The notes below the pieces were generated by a model. The model was not told the origin of the DNA. It made no database searches and saw only the letters and a list, made by a program, of their open reading frames with translations. From an uncultured Opitutaceae bacterium (lineage in GTDB: Bacteria; Verrucomicrobiota; Verrucomicrobiia; Opitutales; Opitutaceae), in the NCBI GenBank assembly GCA_937902925.1, contig CALFNN010000084.1, forward strand, positions 24,484 to 88,483: a stretch of DNA of 64,000 bases, read 5' to 3'. Positions 1 through 10,033 of this stretch are shown here, piece by piece. A program made the position numbers and the translations under genes. Position 1 is the first letter of the stretch, and each line of letters begins with the position of its first letter.

Positions 1-815
1 TCCCCGAAGGACGAGTAGTGGTCGGCGATGACGCCCTTGTCGTAGTAACGGATCGGCTCGAGATTATCCATGTCGTCCCACACGGCCATCTTGTGGTCGC
101 CCACGATCGTGAGATGGCGGACCTTGCGGGGATTGAGCCACGAGGTGTGGACGTGGCAGACGACGCCCTTCGGGTAGGTGAGGGTGAGGAACCCGATGTC
201 CTCGATCTGCTCCTGCAGGAAAAATCCGCCGGTGGCGGACACCTCCGCCGGCTGCGCGCCGAGGAGAAAGTTGAAAATCGAGATGTCGTGACTGGCGAGA
301 TCGTAGATCGCGCCGACATCGCGCCGGACCGGACCGAGATTGGTGCGGGTGGCGTCCATGTAGTAAACGCGGCCGAGTTCACCGCGATCGAGATCGATCT
401 TCAGGTGCTGCACGCCCGGATTGTAGAGGAAAACGTGACCGACCATCAGCACGCGGCGCTTTGCGGCGGCGAGCTCGCACAGCGTGCGGCACTCGGCGAC
501 CGTGCTGGCGAGCGGTTTTTCGCAGAGGACATCCTTACCCGCCTCGAGCGCCTGCCGGACGAGCGCGAAGTGGCTTTGCACCGGGGTGGCGACGACGACG
601 GCGTCGATGTCCGGGGCCAGCGTGATCGCGGTGGGATCGGAGGTCGTATCGAGGTCGCGGAATTGCTTGCGGGCGAGGCCAAGCCGGGCGGGCGAGGTGT
701 CGCACACGCGCACGACGTCGCAATCGTCGACCATGCGGAAGTTGCGGACGTGGTTGGGGCCCCACTGTCCAAATCCGACCACGCCCACGCGCACCGTTGA
801 GGAGGCTGTGTTCAC
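1..815 (-). CDS. Gfo/Idh/MocA family oxidoreductase (3' part outside window)
   Basis: NAD(P)-dependent sugar or sugar-nucleotide dehydrogenase; 271 codons are visible and the C-terminus lies beyond the left edge. The Rossmann signature GFGQWG is at residues 14-19 and the family EKP motif at 99-101, with a following DLASHD stretch that matches the usual catalytic-histidine region. The start is a GTG at 815: an in-frame TAG sits two codons upstream, so it cannot extend further. It is the last visible gene of the leftward glycan cluster, so a role in making a modified sugar nucleotide for the surface polysaccharide is the natural inference; the substrate cannot be read from sequence. Confidence 0.88.
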   Translation of the reverse strand, partial: MNTASSTVRVGVVGFGQWGPNHVRNFRMVDDCDVVRVCDTSPARLGLARKQFRDLDTTSDPTAITLAPDIDAVVVATPVQSHFALVRQALEAGKDVLCEKPLASTVAECRTLCELAAAKRRVLMVGHVFLYNPGVQHLKIDLDRGELGRVYYMDATRTNLGPVRRDVGAIYDLASHDISIFNFLLGAQPAEVSATGGFFLQEQIEDIGFLTLTYPKGVVCHVHTSWLNPRKVRHLTIVGDHKMAVWDDMDNLEPIRYYDKGVIADHYSSFG

Positions 816-891
816 GGACGGCTAAAATCACCGGCGGGCCAGTGGAGTGTCGAGTGCGAACTCCCGCGGGCGATGGCGTATCACAGGAATT

Positions 892-2823
892 TTATCGCTC
901 GCGCACCGGATACCCGCCCGTGACCGGCGCCTCGAGTGCGGTGTGCAGCTCGGCGGCGGTGAGACGGAAAATGAGGATGGAGTGACCCGCGTCGCCGTCG
1001 GGCGGGCGGGATTGCAGATACTTGCAAAGCCGGGAGAAGCGCAGGCGGTTATAGACGATGAAAGCGTTCGGTTCGCGGCCCTGGGCAAATTCCGAGCGGA
1101 ATGCCTGCAACTCGCGGTAGCGTCGCTCGTATGGCGCGGTCCACGGTCCGCGATAGCGCGAATAAACTTCATCGAGCAGAGTGGCGCTGATGCAGTAAAG
1201 GCCCGGTTCGTAGTCATACCAGGTGGCGGGCGTCTGGACGATGTAGTTGTCGGCGGGCAGGAATTGATCGGGCCGCACGCCGTAGTGGGGCGGCCAGGCG
1301 CTGCTGAAGTAGCCGAGGTAGAAATGCTCGCCGGGCCGGCGTTCCGCGGCGAGCCACGAGCGCAATGCCGGCAAATCCTGCCCCCAGTCGAGCGCGCTGT
1401 CGGCGAAGAGGCGATAGGCGCGGGCCGGGCCGCCGCCGAGAGCGTTAAAGGCCGCGAGATAATGGGGACGGACCGCAAGCGTCGCCTGCACCTCGACAAG
1501 CACAAGTGCACCGGCAGCCACAGCCAGCCAGCGGCGGGTGGCGAGGCCGCCGATGGCGATGAAGAGGATGGGGTAGACGGCAAGAATGTGCCGGTCCCCG
1601 ATGTTGAGATTGCTCGTGAGCGCCACGATCCACACCACGCCGGCTCCGACAACCAGCGGGCAGGCCCGCTGCCAGCGCGCGCGCCGGTCAGCCGGCGACA
1701 GGCGGCGGAAACCGGCCAGGCCGGCGATGAGCGCAAGCAACAGCGCGCCGAGCATCCCCAGCGGCGTCTTGAGCAGGAAGATCGCGGGGAAATACTGCCA
1801 CCAGCCATGCAGGCTGAGTTCGCCCGCAAAAAATTCGGGCCGCATCGCCGCGCCCGCGAGCACGTTGGTGAAGCCGTAGAGCCAGGCCTCGGGGAGGAAT
1901 TTCCAGTCGAGTGCCGCCTGGATGAGGTGACGCTTCCAGCCGATGAGGGCGAACATCTCCGGCCAGCTCCAGGCGAAGCTCGCCAGCGGCGGCGTGCCGG
2001 GCCCGCGGGCGCTGAAACGAAAATCGTAGAACGCCCAGACGACCGCGATCGCAATGGCGGCCTGTCCGACCGCGAGGCCGAAGCTGCCGGCGAGCCGGCG
2101 CCACCGGGTGCCCCCGGGGGCCGTCGACCGTGACCAGGCGTCGCCGACGACGAGCAGCGCATAGATCGGGGCGAGCAGGATGCCGTTGAATTTCGCCACG
2201 AGGGTCAGGCCGCTCACGAGTCCGGCCAGCAGGCCGGAGCGAAGGTCGCGCCGCCCGAGATGCCGCCAGAAGAGCCAGGGCGCGAGCGTCAGAAAAAAAG
2301 TCGCGGTCATGTCGGACGTCGCGAGGGCGGAGTGCTCCAGGAAATTCGGCGCGAAGGCATAGAAGGCCAGCGCCAGCAATCCGCCGGTCCGGCCGTGCCA
2401 CGCCCGGGCGACGGCGAAGATGAAGAGCCCGAGCGCGACGCCGAAGAGGGCGTTGAGGGCGCGGGCGCAGAGCACGAGCCAGTCGGTCGGGTTGTTGAGC
2501 GAATAGAAAAAATCCCAGCCGATCAGCCAGTAGGTCGAGTGTTCCCAGAGCGAGGGATCCAGCGGGAAGCGAACGTGCGACACGAGCGCGGGCAGCCCGA
2601 AAAGCCGCTGGGGCAGGTTGCCGTTTTCGGGCTGCATCCGGAAATCCCCGAAGCGGTCGTAGGCGTATCCCGAGGTGATATGCGGCAGTTCGTCGGATGT
2701 GTGGCTGTGCTCGAGGGAGGCCGAAACGGCGAGCCACCAGAACAGGGCGAGCAGTGCCGTGACGGCCGCGGTGGTGGCGGGGTCACACCAGCGGCGGCTG
2801 CGGGACGGTGGCTCGGGAGGCAT
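892..2823 (-). CDS. Polytopic GT-C-type glycosyltransferase (GT39/ArnT-like)
   Basis: A 643-residue integral membrane protein with many hydrophobic spans. The first periplasmic loop, just after the first span, carries SDELPHITSGY, the acidic pair typical of GT-C enzymes that use a polyprenyl-phosphate sugar donor; GDRHILAVYP in the second half is also seen in PMT/ArnT-like proteins. The C-terminal third is a soluble extracytoplasmic domain. The chosen start is the ATG at 2823 (MPPEPPS); the open frame runs much further upstream but that part is antisense to the methyltransferase gene and has no membrane character. Lies 54 bp from the divergent gene at 2878. Acceptor unknown. Confidence 0.8.
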   Translation of the reverse strand: MPPEPPSRSRRWCDPATTAAVTALLALFWWLAVSASLEHSHTSDELPHITSGYAYDRFGDFRMQPENGNLPQRLFGLPALVSHVRFPLDPSLWEHSTYWLIGWDFFYSLNNPTDWLVLCARALNALFGVALGLFIFAVARAWHGRTGGLLALAFYAFAPNFLEHSALATSDMTATFFLTLAPWLFWRHLGRRDLRSGLLAGLVSGLTLVAKFNGILLAPIYALLVVGDAWSRSTAPGGTRWRRLAGSFGLAVGQAAIAIAVVWAFYDFRFSARGPGTPPLASFAWSWPEMFALIGWKRHLIQAALDWKFLPEAWLYGFTNVLAGAAMRPEFFAGELSLHGWWQYFPAIFLLKTPLGMLGALLLALIAGLAGFRRLSPADRRARWQRACPLVVGAGVVWIVALTSNLNIGDRHILAVYPILFIAIGGLATRRWLAVAAGALVLVEVQATLAVRPHYLAAFNALGGGPARAYRLFADSALDWGQDLPALRSWLAAERRPGEHFYLGYFSSAWPPHYGVRPDQFLPADNYIVQTPATWYDYEPGLYCISATLLDEVYSRYRGPWTAPYERRYRELQAFRSEFAQGREPNAFIVYNRLRFSRLCKYLQSRPPDGDAGHSILIFRLTAAELHTALEAPVTGGYPVRER

Positions 2824-2877
2824 GCCGTTGAAGTTGGACAACTCGGCCGGACGAAACAATCTCTCCGTTTTTCCCGC

Positions 2878-3624
2878 ATGGACGCCGCCGAATACGCCAA
2901 CATCGCCGCGCTGGAACGCGACCATTGGTATTACGCGGGCAAGCGGCAGTTCGTGCGCGAATGGATCCGGCGCACGCGCGCCCCGCGGCCGGACGACACC
3001 CTGCTCGATTGCGGAGCGGGCACGGGGCTGTTTGCGGAGGAGATGGCGGCGCACTGCCGCGTGCTCGTGCTCGACGACCACGAGGAGGCCTTGCGGATCC
3101 TGCGCACGCGGTTCCAGCCGGAGCAGATTCTCGGCCTCGCCGGCGACCAGGTGCCGCTGCCGGATCGCTCCCTCGAATATGTCACCGCGCTCGATGTGCT
3201 GGAGCACGTGCCCGACGACGCGGCCGTCGTCCGTGGTTTTCAGCGGCTGCTCAAGCCGGGCGGACTGGCCGTGGTCACCGTTCCCGCCGGCATGGCGTTG
3301 TGGAGCGACTGGGATGTGGCGCTCCATCATTACCGTCGCTACGACCGGGCGCAGCTCCGCGCCCTGTTTCCCGCCGCGGCGTGGGAGCTGGTTTACGTCA
3401 ACTACACGAATTTCCTCGTCTATCCCGTGGTGTGGGCCGTGCGGAAATGGCGGGCGCTGCGGAGCCGGCCCGGCGGATCCCCGCCGGCCGGCCGCACCGA
3501 GGACCGGCTGCGGGCGCGGTGGATCAACGCGCTGCTCCGCGCGCAATTCGTCGGGCTCGCGCACTGGCCGGTGCCGTTTCCGTGTGGCGTGAGCCTGGTG
3601 CTGGTCGCCCGGCGGCGCGGTTGA
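2878..3624 (+). CDS. Class I SAM-dependent methyltransferase
   Basis: A 248-residue methyltransferase of the Methyltransf_11 type. Motif I is LLDCGAGTG at residues 42-50, the acidic strand-2 residues are LDD at 65-67, and ALDVLEHV followed by LKPGG marks motifs II and III. It has no signal peptide. It is a lone plus-strand gene between two leftward glycosyltransferase genes, divergent from the one at 892-2823 and convergent with the one at 3638. Likely methylates a sugar or lipid-linked intermediate of the glycan; target unknown. Confidence 0.82.
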   Translation: MDAAEYANIAALERDHWYYAGKRQFVREWIRRTRAPRPDDTLLDCGAGTGLFAEEMAAHCRVLVLDDHEEALRILRTRFQPEQILGLAGDQVPLPDRSLEYVTALDVLEHVPDDAAVVRGFQRLLKPGGLAVVTVPAGMALWSDWDVALHHYRRYDRAQLRALFPAAAWELVYVNYTNFLVYPVVWAVRKWRALRSRPGGSPPAGRTEDRLRARWINALLRAQFVGLAHWPVPFPCGVSLVLVARRRG

Positions 3625-3637
3625 TGCGGGGGCGCGG

Positions 3638-5890
3638 TTACTGCTGCAACCGGGCGAGCCCGAGCACGGCGCCGGCGCTGTCGCGCACCGTGATGACCGC
3701 GCCATGGACGGGCCGCGGTTGGCCGTCGCGGTTGAAATAAATCGTCACGACCGCCGGACCAGCGAGCTTAAAGGGCCAAGCGCGCGGCTCGGTCGGGCTC
3801 CGGGGTTCGCCCTCCGCGCTGGCCGGGGTGATTTCGACGCGGGAGTCCGCGGCATCGAGCACCAGCGGCGCGTCGGACGCACCGCCGACGGCGGCGATTT
3901 CGACGCGCGCGGCCGGCCGGCCGGCCGGCAGCACAAGCGTGACGCGGACCGCGGCATTTTCAATGCGGGTGGAATCCGGCGCGCGCGAAGGCGCGAGGGC
4001 CACCGCCTCAGCCAGCATCAGCGGCGCGATGTGGCGGCCGCGGCGCACACAAAACTCGAAATCGTCGAGCGTGAAGGCCGGAGTGAAGTTCTTCGTCACG
4101 TAGTCGTCGAGCGGGCCGCTGGGCGCGAAGCCGCGGTCCCTGAGGAAATTGAGATGCCCGCGCTGGACGATCACGCACACGCGCGGGTGCGCCTCAAGCG
4201 CGCGGATGATCGCCTGTTGCTCGGCATCATCGAGCAGCGAGAACCAGTGGGTGACGTTGGCGAGCGTCGGCGTGGGGAGGCCGGTCCAAAGGTTGAGGCT
4301 GAACATGCCGGGCAGGGAGAAAAGCATGTCGCTGTGCGCGACGGCGTTGAGCGTGAGAACCTGATAGAGTGCCGTGGTGCGATCCGGCAGCCGCAGATGC
4401 TCCGCGCCGGGCAGGCCGAAGTCGGAGCTTTCCTCGTAGCGGCGCCCGATCTGCGCGAGCTGCCAGCCGGTCGCGACCGCGAAACCGGCGATGGCCAGTT
4501 GGAGCGCGAGACCGAGCGCGCGAAGGCGCGGACCGGGCACGGCAAAGCGCGCCACCAGCCAGGAAGCCGCCGACCAGCCACCGAGGGCCGCGACCGGGAT
4601 CGCCAAAAATGTTCCCCAGGCGACCTGGCTGCCCGGAACGGGAAACGCGTGCAGGCACTGGCCGAGAAACAACAGGCCGACCCAGCGTCGCCCGGCGATC
4701 GCGGCCGCCGGCTCGCCCGCGAGCGGCCACATGAACAGCCAGAGCCAGGGCATGGCGAACGCGAACACCAGGCTGTCGGGGCTGATCGCGGGAAACCGTG
4801 CAACGGCGACGACGACCGCCAGGGTGGCCGCGACTCGAAGAAGCGCGATGGCCGGATCGACGGCCGCGACTCCGCGGCGGCGCAGTTCCGAGGCCGCGAC
4901 GAACAGGCCCGCCGCGACGATCGCGGCGGTGCACGTCCCGGGAGGCCAGACGAACGTCAGGTTGAAGTGCACCGGATGGCGGAACGGCCGGAGCAGCACG
5001 CCGTCCAGCAGATCGAGCGGGGTGGTGCCCCGCGCAAACACGACCCCGATGACGACAAGGGCGACGGCCAGCGCCGCCAGCACGCCCGCCCACGCCGTGC
5101 GCCAGCCGGCGCGGGTCGTGGCGTCCAGCATCGCCGCCCCGACCGTGGTGAGCCCGGCGCCCGCAAACATCACGGCGAAGGTGAGCGCCCACGGCGTGCC
5201 GAGCAACGGACGCATCAGGGCGAACGGAAACAGGATCACGCCGACGGCGAGGATCGCCGGCGCCCGGCGGCGCACGACCGGACTGTCGTGGTGCAGGAGC
5301 AGCCACGCGATCGCCGAGAGGGCGGCGAATGCACCGACATTGATCTTGGTGAGCGCGAGCGCGACCGCGCCGCCGCCGGCGAGCAGCGCCCACTTGCGGG
5401 TTTGGCCCGTGTCGATCCACCGATGGCCGAGCCACGCCAGGACTGCGGTCAGCACCGCGATCAGCCCGCCCGGATGACTCGGCTCGCTGACCATGACCCA
5501 GAGGTAGACAAAGACGCTGGCCAGCACGGCCAGGCGGACGGCGAGGCTCCGGGTGGCGTGGCCGGCCAGCGCGGCGGACGCGATGGCCGCCCCGCTCCAT
5601 GCGCCGATCGTCAGAAGACGCCCGGCCGTGTGGGTGAGCGGCAGGCCGAGCAGGTGCAGCGCATAGTAGAGGACGTAGGGGAACGGCCCGTATTGGGAGA
5701 AGACCTCGCCGTAGAGGTGGCCATGCTCGGCAAAGTTGCGCAACGAGATCAGCACATAGCCCTCGTCGTCGTAGAACATGAACGTGCTGAACATCATCAT
5801 CGCCGCCGCGACGGCGAGGGCGGCGGCGGCGACACTGAAGACCAGCGTGGCGGGCCAGGCGGGTTGGACCGGGGGGCGGGACTCAGTCAC
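3638..5890 (-). CDS. Large polytopic membrane protein, GT-C-like
   Basis: About 750 residues, with many predicted spans in the first two thirds and a soluble C-terminal region rich in beta-type sequence. Right after span 1 there is YDDEGY (residues 40-45), the position and acidity expected of the catalytic loop in GT-C transferases. I chose the GTG at 5890 because it overlaps the stop of the upstream GT2 gene by eight bases (GTGACTGA), which is typical translational coupling; a TTG at 5914 in the same frame is the alternative. It is the last gene of the 10,033-to-3,638 unit, so the GT2 upstream may supply its lipid-linked sugar donor. No exact family recognised. Confidence 0.75.
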   Translation of the reverse strand: MTESRPPVQPAWPATLVFSVAAAALAVAAAMMMFSTFMFYDDEGYVLISLRNFAEHGHLYGEVFSQYGPFPYVLYYALHLLGLPLTHTAGRLLTIGAWSGAAIASAALAGHATRSLAVRLAVLASVFVYLWVMVSEPSHPGGLIAVLTAVLAWLGHRWIDTGQTRKWALLAGGGAVALALTKINVGAFAALSAIAWLLLHHDSPVVRRRAPAILAVGVILFPFALMRPLLGTPWALTFAVMFAGAGLTTVGAAMLDATTRAGWRTAWAGVLAALAVALVVIGVVFARGTTPLDLLDGVLLRPFRHPVHFNLTFVWPPGTCTAAIVAAGLFVAASELRRRGVAAVDPAIALLRVAATLAVVVAVARFPAISPDSLVFAFAMPWLWLFMWPLAGEPAAAIAGRRWVGLLFLGQCLHAFPVPGSQVAWGTFLAIPVAALGGWSAASWLVARFAVPGPRLRALGLALQLAIAGFAVATGWQLAQIGRRYEESSDFGLPGAEHLRLPDRTTALYQVLTLNAVAHSDMLFSLPGMFSLNLWTGLPTPTLANVTHWFSLLDDAEQQAIIRALEAHPRVCVIVQRGHLNFLRDRGFAPSGPLDDYVTKNFTPAFTLDDFEFCVRRGRHIAPLMLAEAVALAPSRAPDSTRIENAAVRVTLVLPAGRPAARVEIAAVGGASDAPLVLDAADSRVEITPASAEGEPRSPTEPRAWPFKLAGPAVVTIYFNRDGQPRPVHGAVITVRDSAGAVLGLARLQQ

Positions 5891-6887
5891 GCGCAGGATT
5901 TTTTTCGGCCCCAACCCCGCGGGTGCCGGGCGATTTCACGATGTAGTTCGGGCGGCGTTTCACCTCGTCGTAGACGCGGCCGAGATACTCGCCGAGCACG
6001 CCGATCCCGATGAGCTGCACGCCGCCGAGAAACAGCACGACCGTGACGAGGGTCGTGTAACCGGTGGGCGCGGTTTCGATGTCCAGGAGACGGCGCACGG
6101 CGTAAAACGCCGCGGCGGCGAAGCCCATGAACGCGATGAAGATTCCCGCGTAGGTGAGCGCGCGCAGCGGCAGGTGCGAGAAACTGAACAGCCCGTCGAG
6201 GGCGTAGCGGACCAGCCGGCGGAACGTCTGCTGCGTTTCGCCAGCGGCGCGCTCCTGGCGGTCGTAGAGGACGTCCGCGGTCGGAAACCCGATCCAGGCG
6301 CGCAGGCCGGGAAAAAAGCGATGGCGCTCGGGGAGCTGGCTGAACGCCGCGATGGCGGCGCCGCCGAGCAGGCCAAAGGTGCCGCTGTCGGGCTCGACCG
6401 GGTAGTCGGTCAGCCGGCCATAGAGCAGGTGAAACAGATCGAAACCCGCCCGCCGCAATCCACGCTCGGCGCGCGAGCGGCGTTTCGCCCGGACGACCTC
6501 GGCGCCGCCGCGCCACGCGGCCACGAGTTGCGGGATGACTTCCGGCGGATCCTGCAGGTCGGCGTCCATCGTCACGATGGCGTCGCTGCCGCGGGCCTGG
6601 GCGAGGCCGGCGGCGAGGGCGGCTTGGAAACCGAAATTGCGCGACAGCTCGACGAGCTGGAACCGGGGATCCTTTGCCGCCCCGGCCCGGATGAACGCCG
6701 CGGAGCCATCGCGGCTGCCGTCGTCGACCAGCACGGCGCTCCACCGGCAGTCCGGCTGCGTGTCGAACAGGGCGGTGAGCCGCCGGCAAAGCTCGGGCAA
6801 GACGGCTTCCTCGTTGAACACGGGGATGACGACGGTGACGGCGGGCAGGGACACGAGACGGGAGAAAAGCCGCGTTCCGAAAGGCAC
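5883..6887 (-). CDS. GT2 polyprenyl-phosphate glycosyltransferase (GtrB/DPM1-like)
   Basis: A 334-residue family 2 glycosyltransferase with a cytoplasmic GT-A domain and two C-terminal membrane spans (about residues 230-255 and 270-300). Visible motifs are VVIPVFNEE near 19-27, VDDGSRDGS near 54-62 and the metal-binding MDADLQDPPEV at 107-117, a hallmark of the GtrB/ArnC group that loads a sugar onto undecaprenyl phosphate. It overlaps the next gene by eight bases and is 12 bp from the previous one, so it probably makes the donor used by the GT-C-like proteins of the same unit. Confidence 0.88.
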   Translation of the reverse strand: MPFGTRLFSRLVSLPAVTVVIPVFNEEAVLPELCRRLTALFDTQPDCRWSAVLVDDGSRDGSAAFIRAGAAKDPRFQLVELSRNFGFQAALAAGLAQARGSDAIVTMDADLQDPPEVIPQLVAAWRGGAEVVRAKRRSRAERGLRRAGFDLFHLLYGRLTDYPVEPDSGTFGLLGGAAIAAFSQLPERHRFFPGLRAWIGFPTADVLYDRQERAAGETQQTFRRLVRYALDGLFSFSHLPLRALTYAGIFIAFMGFAAAAFYAVRRLLDIETAPTGYTTLVTVVLFLGGVQLIGIGVLGEYLGRVYDEVKRRPNYIVKSPGTRGVGAEKNPARD

Positions 6888-6899
6888 GCAACGCCGATT

Positions 6900-8339
6900 C
6901 TAGGGCGAAGCGGGCCGGGCTGGCGGCGACGTGAGCAGCGTCCAGTGCGGGAGGACGGCGCGCTGATTAAATTCGGGTAAAAGTGCAGTGGCGAGCGAGA
7001 CGTCTTCGTTTTCCGGGTAGGCGATCGCCCGCAGGTTCGGGGGGAGATAACGGCGGAACGCCGCCTGGCGTGGGGCGTAACCGGCGAGGTTGCGGGTGCG
7101 GACGCCGTCCTCGCTGTGCCAAAGCCGCCCGTCGGCGTAGAACGTGACAACGGGGTTTTGCGGAAACCAGATCGCGTGCGGATAGGCGGCGGTCAATTGC
7201 GCCGCGACATCCAAGTGCTCGGTCAGCGGCCCGGCGGGCAGCGCGGCGAAATCGGAGGCGTGCAGGGCGAGCGCGCCGGTCGCGGCCGCCAGCAACCGGA
7301 GCGATGCGACGGGTGTCGCTCGATCGCTCGCGAGCCAGAGCAGCAGCGCGCCGGGCAGCAGGTAGCTCCAGGAGTGGATCGTGTTGGTGTCGCCACCGAT
7401 CTTGAAAAATGCCGCGAGGCCGAGGGGCAGCATCGCAAAGTAAGCCAGCACCGTGAACTGGAAAAAGCGACCGCTCTCACGAGACCGGTCCGGCCACTTT
7501 CCGATTCGCCACAGCGCCGCGAGCGCGATGCTGGGCAACACCACCTGGGCCGCCAGCGCCGCCGGGCGCACGGCGAGACGGTCGGCAAAGTTCGCCCACG
7601 GCAGCCGGCCGGGGATCGCAACGAGATTGAGCCAGAGATTATCGAAGCCGAAAGCCGCGACACAGATGCCCGCGGCCAGCAGGCCGAACGCCGCGAACCA
7701 TCCAACATAGCGGAATGCGCCGGCACGATGGCGGCTGATCAGGAGGAACGCGACCTCCGCCGGCATCAGCAAAACGGCGAGTTGCTTCGACCAGATCGCG
7801 AGCACGCAAAGGCCGGCGGCGACCGCGATGGCCGCCCGGGTGGGATCGGGCCGACGGGCCAGGCACCAGCCGGAAAGCAGACCGAGGGCGATCGCGGTCT
7901 GGTCGGGCACCTGGAACATGAAATTCGCGGTCGTGCGCAGCAGGATGCCGAGCGTCAGGGCGAACCACGGCGTCCACGCGCCGCGTGCACGCATTTCCCC
8001 CGAGCCGAAAAAAACCACCGCCAGCGGGACGGCGATCATGACGATGGTGGTCAGGCCCGCGATCTGCAGCGCCCCGGCGGCAGAGGTGGCAAAGGTGGCG
8101 GGCAGGTCGACGAGGATTCCCACGGGACCGTAAATCCACGTGGAGACAGGCCCGCCATCGAGCGGCGGGTAGGGATTGATGCCATGCCGCAGTGCGAACG
8201 CGGGTGCGAGCCGGAGTTCGTTCCATGCAAAACAGGGAAACATGCACCAGGCCATCCACAGGCAGGCGAGGGCGCCAGCGGCACCGGCCAGGAGCGCCGT
8301 GCGCCGGGCGATTTTCGAAACGGGATCGGCGGCGGGCAT
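6900..8339 (-). CDS. Polytopic membrane protein, probable GT-C glycosyltransferase
   Basis: A 479-residue protein, almost entirely hydrophobic, about ten or more spans. The first extracytoplasmic loop contains GINPYPPLDGG, similar in position to the loop of GT87-like mannosyltransferases, but the exact family is not clear to me. The start is the ATG at 8339 (MPAADPVSK), giving a two-base gap from the stop of the preceding gene; the longer open frame only adds an arginine-rich stretch from the overlapping gene. Middle gene of the four-gene leftward unit. Confidence 0.72.
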   Translation of the reverse strand: MPAADPVSKIARRTALLAGAAGALACLWMAWCMFPCFAWNELRLAPAFALRHGINPYPPLDGGPVSTWIYGPVGILVDLPATFATSAAGALQIAGLTTIVMIAVPLAVVFFGSGEMRARGAWTPWFALTLGILLRTTANFMFQVPDQTAIALGLLSGWCLARRPDPTRAAIAVAAGLCVLAIWSKQLAVLLMPAEVAFLLISRHRAGAFRYVGWFAAFGLLAAGICVAAFGFDNLWLNLVAIPGRLPWANFADRLAVRPAALAAQVVLPSIALAALWRIGKWPDRSRESGRFFQFTVLAYFAMLPLGLAAFFKIGGDTNTIHSWSYLLPGALLLWLASDRATPVASLRLLAAATGALALHASDFAALPAGPLTEHLDVAAQLTAAYPHAIWFPQNPVVTFYADGRLWHSEDGVRTRNLAGYAPRQAAFRRYLPPNLRAIAYPENEDVSLATALLPEFNQRAVLPHWTLLTSPPARPASP

Positions 8340-8341
8340 GA

Positions 8342-10033
8342 TCAAGTGGGAGCCGGGCGGGCGCGACGAAGCGCGACGACGAACACCGTGACCAACCAAA
8401 CGGCGGGCACCAGGAACGGAAGCGCCAGGCTATCGCCGAAGAAACTGACGCCGTGCTGGAGCTTGGCGGCGAGATTCATCAGGGCGGTCGCATTGTAGCT
8501 CGCGATCGTGTCGTCGAGGCTCCGGCCGGCGGCAAGCCAACGGTCGGGGGCGAAGTTCTGCACGGCGAACTGCAGGGCGATGCCGAGCGTGAAGTCCACC
8601 GTGGCGCCCGCAATCAGTGCGAGCCGGCAGCCGCGTCCGAGGTCGCTCCAGTGCGCGGCGAGAAACGCCAGCCCAAGCAGCACGAAGGCCTGCAGGCAAA
8701 TATGGGTCAGCCCCCAGTGGTCGCGCTCCCCGTGCGTCGCGATACCGAGAAAGACGACTCCGATCGCGAACAACACCCAGAACCGTGCGACGCCCGGCGC
8801 GGCGGCGCGCGACGCACGAACCAGCTCACGCAGGATCGCGAGCCATGCGACGCTGCCGAACGCGAGCGGGAGGTTGAGCTGGTAGCACTGAAAAAAAACG
8901 TCGCGCCACCAGCCCCACGTGCTGCGTTGCGCGATCAGGGCGGGATCGAAGCGGCGAAAAATATGCGGCACGAACGTGTCGAACAGATTGAGCCCGATTT
9001 TCACGGCCTGGTTGCCGTGGTGCATGTCGCCGGAGGTGACACTGCTGTTGGACAACAATGTTCCGCGTGCACCGTAGGCGAGCCACGACCAGCCGAACCA
9101 CATGACCAGCACCAGGGCGCCGGCAAGCACCGCCAGTCCGGTCGCGCGCCACCAGGCGCCGCCCCGAAGCGCTGGCGGACGCAGCGTCAGCCAGGCGATC
9201 GCCAGCATCACCGCATACGGTCCCGCCGAGTAGTGGGCGACCAGGCCGGCGGCGAGCAGCGTCCCGCCGAGCACGAGGGTGGTGGGGGAGGTCCCGCCGT
9301 CCCACGCCCGGAGAAAAAAATACAGCGCGGCGAGCACAAAGAACGCCGCGGGGAGCTTCGTCCAGGCGAAGGTCGCGTTCTGGACGAACAGCGGGCTGAC
9401 CATGAAGAGCACGGCGAGCACGGCGATCGCGTGGAGCCCGCCGCCGAATCGTCGCGCGAGCAGGCCGGCGGGCAGGAAGACGAGGCTGGCCAGCAGGGTG
9501 CTGACGAGTTGGTAGTGCGGGAAGTCCACCCGCGTCACCTGCAGGAACACGCCGGTGACGACGTTGACGAGCGGCGGGCGGGCGGCGAGCGGGTAGGCGC
9601 CGAGAAACTTGTAGTCGCGCGGCCAGTGTTGGAGGAAGAACTGCGTGCGCTCCCAGTGTTCGAACCAGTCGCCCGCCCAGCCGCCGCCCGAGTAGCTGAC
9701 GACGAGTGCGAGCCAGCCAACGCACCAGCCAGTCACCAGCAGCTGGGCCGTCACCAGCCCGCGCGCGCCGCGATCGCTCAGGGCGGCGGCGAGGGAACGC
9801 CGGGCGGCCGCCGCGCCCGCGAGCGCCAGCGCCGGCAGGACCCAGAGTCCAGCCGGCGGCAGCGCCAAGACGTAGACTCCCCAGGCGAACAGGAAAATTC
9901 CGAGGAGCGAGAGCGCCGCGCTGGTGACCAGTTGTTCCGCGGGATCGGCGACGAGACGGGCGGCCAGCGGCCACGCCAGCCCGAACGTGATCCCGAAGAA
10001 GAGCAGCAGGCAGACGGGGAGCTGGAGCAGCAT
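8342..10033 (-). CDS. Polytopic membrane protein of the glycan cluster
   Basis: About 563 residues with roughly twelve membrane spans; a conserved-looking loop reads DWFEHWERTQFF followed by ARPPLVNVVTG. This arrangement, an acidic loop then a proline-rich segment before a span, is common in uncharacterised GT-C-like proteins of bacterial glycan loci. I chose the ATG at 10033 (MLLQLPVC), which leads directly into the first span; an upstream in-frame ATG near 10125 would add about 30 non-hydrophobic residues. First gene of the 10,033-to-3,638 unit and divergent from the gene at 10155, with 121 bp between them. Confidence 0.7.
   Translation of the reverse strand: MLLQLPVCLLLFFGITFGLAWPLAARLVADPAEQLVTSAALSLLGIFLFAWGVYVLALPPAGLWVLPALALAGAAAARRSLAAALSDRGARGLVTAQLLVTGWCVGWLALVVSYSGGGWAGDWFEHWERTQFFLQHWPRDYKFLGAYPLAARPPLVNVVTGVFLQVTRVDFPHYQLVSTLLASLVFLPAGLLARRFGGGLHAIAVLAVLFMVSPLFVQNATFAWTKLPAAFFVLAALYFFLRAWDGGTSPTTLVLGGTLLAAGLVAHYSAGPYAVMLAIAWLTLRPPALRGGAWWRATGLAVLAGALVLVMWFGWSWLAYGARGTLLSNSSVTSGDMHHGNQAVKIGLNLFDTFVPHIFRRFDPALIAQRSTWGWWRDVFFQCYQLNLPLAFGSVAWLAILRELVRASRAAAPGVARFWVLFAIGVVFLGIATHGERDHWGLTHICLQAFVLLGLAFLAAHWSDLGRGCRLALIAGATVDFTLGIALQFAVQNFAPDRWLAAGRSLDDTIASYNATALMNLAAKLQHGVSFFGDSLALPFLVPAVWLVTVFVVALRRARPAPT

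Noticed and set aside
2834..2863. A possible sigma-70 promoter (TTGGAC with a poor -10) between divergent genes at 2823 and 2878
   Set aside because: The -10 candidate CAATCT is weak and no second copy supports it.
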